The notes below the pieces were generated by a model. It saw only the letters and a list, made by a program, of their open reading frames with translations, was not told the origin of the DNA and searched no databases. A stretch of DNA of 5,902 bases from Actinomycetes bacterium. Its GTDB lineage: Bacteria; Actinomycetota; Acidimicrobiia; Acidimicrobiales; Palsa-688. The position numbers and the translations under genes are program-made. Each line of letters starts with the position of its first letter. The stretch's first letter is position 1. Of this stretch, positions 4,132-5,902 are shown piece after piece. The stretch lies in contig JAKAQB010000139.1 in assembly GCA_021811865.1 (NCBI GenBank), positions 1 to 5,902 on the forward strand, in the 5' to 3' direction.

Positions 4132-5700
4132 GTGATCGTCGCGTCGGGGGTCGCAGACCTGCTCGAAGGGCTGATGCCCACCGGTGGCCGGCCCCGCCAG
4201 CTTCGGGCGGCCACGGTGCTGTTGGCCATGGCCTTTTCCATCGACGAGGGCCGCCCCGCGCACCTTGCGGCCGGATGGCGGACGCTCTGCGGCCTCCCCG
4301 GTGCGACACGGCTGCGCCTTCGTGCCGCTGAGACACGCACAGGCACCCTCCACGACGCGACCTACCGCCAGTTCGCCCACGCGCACCGCGCGATGGTGGT
4401 GACCCTCGACCCCGCGCCCGTCCCCTCGTTTGCCGGCGTCGCCGAAGACGGCCGCGCCGCCTACCTCGACGCCGCGCGCATCGGCGTCGACGCCGAGGTG
4501 CGAGAAGAACGCCTCGACAGGGTCCTCGACCAGCTGGTGGAGGCCTCGGTCCCCAGCCGCTACAAGACGTCGTCGCGCGCGCTCGCGGTCGACTGGACCG
4601 ACCACGAGACCTGGTCGAGACCGAGGGCGAAGGACGACCCGGTCCCGGCCAACGACCCGACAGCCTCCTGGGGCCACGCCAAGCGCAACGCCCCGGGCGC
4701 AAAGGACCAGCTCTTCTTCGGCTACTACGCGCAGGTGGCGACGATGGTGAAAGAAGAGCGCGGGGAGGCGGTGCCCGAGCTCGTCCGCCGGATCGCCTTC
4801 GCCGCACCGAGAAAGGACCCGCCGGCCGTCATGAAAGAGGTGCTCGTGCGCGCGTACACGGCCGGCGTCGAAGCCGGTGACGTCCTGGCCGACTGCGGGT
4901 ACTCGAACCGTGACCCCGAGACCTTCGCCTCCCCGCTCAGGCGTGCGGGGGCGAGCCTCGTCGTGGACCTCCACCCCACAGACCGCGGGCCGCGGGGCAC
5001 CCACCACGGGGCGATCGTCTCCAACGGCAACCTCTATTGCCCGGCCACGCCCCTCGCCCTTTTGGAGCTCTCCCCGCTCGCACGACAGGCGTCGGCGGAG
5101 GAGACCGCCGCCCACGACGAAAGGACCAAGGAGCTCTCCTGCTACAAGCTCGGGCGGATCTCTTCTGACGACGAGGACGGGACGCACCGGGTCATGTGCC
5201 CGGCCGTGATGGAAAAGGTCCGGTGCCCATTGCGCCCTGCGTCGATGGCGCTCGACTACACCCACCCAGAGGTGGCCTCCCCTCCCGACGAGCCCCCCAC
5301 CTGCTGCACCCAGAAGACGATCTCGGTCCCGGTCAGCGTCGACACGAAGCGCCGCCAGAAGCACGACTATCCCTCCAGAGCCCACCGGCTCTCCTACAAC
5401 CGAAGGACCGCGTCCGAGCGCACGTTCTCGTGGATCCAAGACCCCGCCACCGGGGGGATCCGGCGCGGCTGGTCGCGTCTTTTCGGCCGCGCGCCGAACG
5501 CGCTCATGTACGCGCTGTGCGTCGTCGTGAGAAACGTCCGGCTCGTCTTGGCTCACGAGGACCGAGAAGCAGAGGCGGCGCGGCGAGCGGCGATGGGCCT
5601 GTCTCCACTCCGGCGCAGGCGACGGCGGCGGCGTGAGCGGCGCGCGCGGCCTGCGTGCAGCGAACCGGCGGATGGCGTGCCGGATCCCACACCCGAATAG
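4132..5700 (+). CDS. IS4-like DDE transposase with Cys-containing insertion domain
   Basis: 522 residues from GTG 4132. An N-terminal helical domain (PRQLRAATVLLAMAFSIDEGRPAHL) precedes the DDE core: Asp154 (LAVDWTD), Asp254 (ADCGYSNRD) and Glu429 (TASERTFSW). The Y-(2)-R-(3)-E-(6)-K signature of IS4-type transposases is present as Y422, R425, E429, but the last position is Gln436. Between Asp254 and Glu429 lies a large insertion (about 268-396) with C303, C337, C356, C365 and C391-392, a possible metal site. The C-terminus has an Arg run (494-505). It should cut and join the element's ends. The start may instead be CTG at 4096, whose CTGA overlaps the previous gene's stop and gives the LSRAPRRAAIEAVI beginning seen in homologs I recall. 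AGGAG at 4111-4115 is rather far (16 bases) from 4132. No frameshift is seen, so it could be functional. Confidence 0.88.
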   Translation: MIVASGVADLLEGLMPTGGRPRQLRAATVLLAMAFSIDEGRPAHLAAGWRTLCGLPGATRLRLRAAETRTGTLHDATYRQFAHAHRAMVVTLDPAPVPSFAGVAEDGRAAYLDAARIGVDAEVREERLDRVLDQLVEASVPSRYKTSSRALAVDWTDHETWSRPRAKDDPVPANDPTASWGHAKRNAPGAKDQLFFGYYAQVATMVKEERGEAVPELVRRIAFAAPRKDPPAVMKEVLVRAYTAGVEAGDVLADCGYSNRDPETFASPLRRAGASLVVDLHPTDRGPRGTHHGAIVSNGNLYCPATPLALLELSPLARQASAEETAAHDERTKELSCYKLGRISSDDEDGTHRVMCPAVMEKVRCPLRPASMALDYTHPEVASPPDEPPTCCTQKTISVPVSVDTKRRQKHDYPSRAHRLSYNRRTASERTFSWIQDPATGGIRRGWSRLFGRAPNALMYALCVVVRNVRLVLAHEDREAEAARRAAMGLSPLRRRRRRRRERRARPACSEPADGVPDPTPE

Positions 5701-5826
5701 CTCCGGCGCAGTCTGCGCCCTGGGCGCCAGCTCGAACGACGCCTCACTCGCCGGCGACACGCGCCCAGGTGCTCGTTCGGAGGGTCTCGACCGGCCTGAC
5801 GCAGCCGTGCTCATCCTGAACGTGCC
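5701..5826 (+). repeat. 3' flank of the intact transposase, homologous to 1091-1215
   Basis: Noncoding sequence after the stop that is strongly conserved with the relic flank. Homology fades between about 5826 and the 29-bp repeat copy D. This shows what the element's right side contains beyond the gene. Confidence 0.75.
5705..5719 (+). terminator. Hairpin just after the transposase stop, possible terminator
   Basis: GGCGCA-GTC-TGCGCC is a perfect 6-bp stem starting 5 bases after the TAG. No T-run follows, so it may be a weak or factor-assisted terminator, or an mRNA-stabilising stem. The relic's copy has lost the pairing. Confidence 0.35.
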
Positions 5827-5852
5827 TGTCCAGAGGGCACTCGGTCGGCTTC

Positions 5853-5881
5853 TGTGAACGAGAAGTCGCAACTTCTGTGAA
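5853..5881 (+). repeat. 29-bp palindromic spacer repeat, copy D, at the right end of the element
   Basis: The best-formed copy. It has a perfect inverted repeat, AGAAGT (5861-5866) and ACTTCT (5871-5876), around CGCA. It is flanked by two direct repeats of CTTCTGTGAA (5849-5858 and 5872-5881). Such a layout could be a binding site for the transposase or its accessory protein at the right end. Confidence 0.65.
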
Positions 5882-5883
5882 GA

Positions 5884-5902
5884 TTTTGTGGTCGGGCTGC
5901 CC
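5884..5902. other. Flanking DNA beyond the element
   Basis: The last 19 bases no longer match the relic flank. They are too short to assign. Confidence 0.4.

Larger units (their letters stand above)
2621..5883 (+). mobile_element. Three-gene IS-like transposable element (boundaries approximate)
   Basis: It contains a DUF6788-like gene (minus), a tyrosine-recombinase-fold gene (plus) and an IS4-like DDE transposase (plus). The right end is placed near 5883 because homology with the relic's flank runs through CTTCTGTGAAGA (5872-5883) and then breaks (relic: ATATCGGG, here: TTTTGTGG). The left end is tentative: TCATCACACAAG at 2621-2632 matches the inverted right end at 10 of 12 positions. No target duplication is visible. 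From memory, these three protein types occur together in actinobacterial genomes. The gene content is well supported, the ends much less so. Confidence 0.6.

Noticed and set aside
3641..4807. 388-codon minus-strand frame across the integrase-like and transposase genes
   Set aside because: Arg/Pro/Gly-rich sequence with no family resemblance; shadow of two real plus-strand genes.
5701..5860. Extension of the transposase past its TAG because the flank is so similar to the relic's
   Set aside because: Both copies have the TAG at the same place and the flank has no consistent codon pattern; it is better read as an untranslated end of the element.
4042..5871. 609-codon open frame on the minus strand, antisense to the transposase
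   Set aside because: It lies opposite a well-supported DDE transposase, has biased low-complexity composition, and is explained by GC-rich third positions leaving the antisense frame free of stops.
19..5881. CRISPR array from the four short repeats
   Set aside because: Spacing is hundreds to thousands of bases and irregular, with no spacers and no cas genes.

Overview
The window is GC-rich accessory DNA, with GC-rich third codon positions and frequent GTG starts without Shine-Dalgarno sequences. Together with the remembered distribution of the three-gene transposable element on the right, this suggests an actinobacterium or a similar high-GC bacterium. That assignment is an inference; there is no core gene to test it. 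All genes belong either to toxin-antitoxin (TA) modules or to mobile elements, and several are broken.

Left part (1-1241). A short repeat (copy A) is followed by a truncated HicB antitoxin fragment. This runs in frame into a complete-looking XRE/HigA-type antitoxin (251-574) that has its own strong ribosome binding site but no visible toxin partner. Next is a decayed transposase (about 603-1090). It has lost its N-terminal half, has an exact in-frame deletion of 129 codons between the catalytic D and E, and carries a frameshift. Its 3' flank matches the 3' flank of the intact transposase at the right end of the window.

Middle part (1216-2581). Two hicAB-type TA operons lie in tandem on the minus strand: hicA-hicB (1824-1413) and, in reversed gene order, hicB-hicA (2545-2121). 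A 172-bp direct repeat (1216-1387 and 1944-2115, ungapped, offset 728) lies just beyond the 3' end of each operon. Each copy holds a 29-bp core also found at 19-47 and 5853-5881, followed by a plus-strand coding tail of unknown family. The tail stops just before the end of each hic operon.

Right part (about 2621-5883). A three-gene transposable element carries a small Cys-containing DUF6788-like protein (minus, 2795-3172), a tyrosine-recombinase-fold protein lacking most catalytic residues (plus, 3194-4099), and an IS4-like DDE transposase (plus, 4132-5700, possibly from a CTG at 4096). The first two genes diverge from start codons only 21 bp apart, and an 11-bp-arm dyad fills that gap. The second and third genes are probably translationally coupled. 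The right end is placed near 5883 by comparison with the transposase relic; the left end is only tentative.

Taken together, this is a TA/transposon cluster in which a recurring 29-bp palindromic repeat separates the modules. The points most worth following up are the catalytically dead integrase-like partner of a DDE transposase, the shared divergent operator, the repeated TA module design, and the relic's precise loss of the transposase insertion domain.
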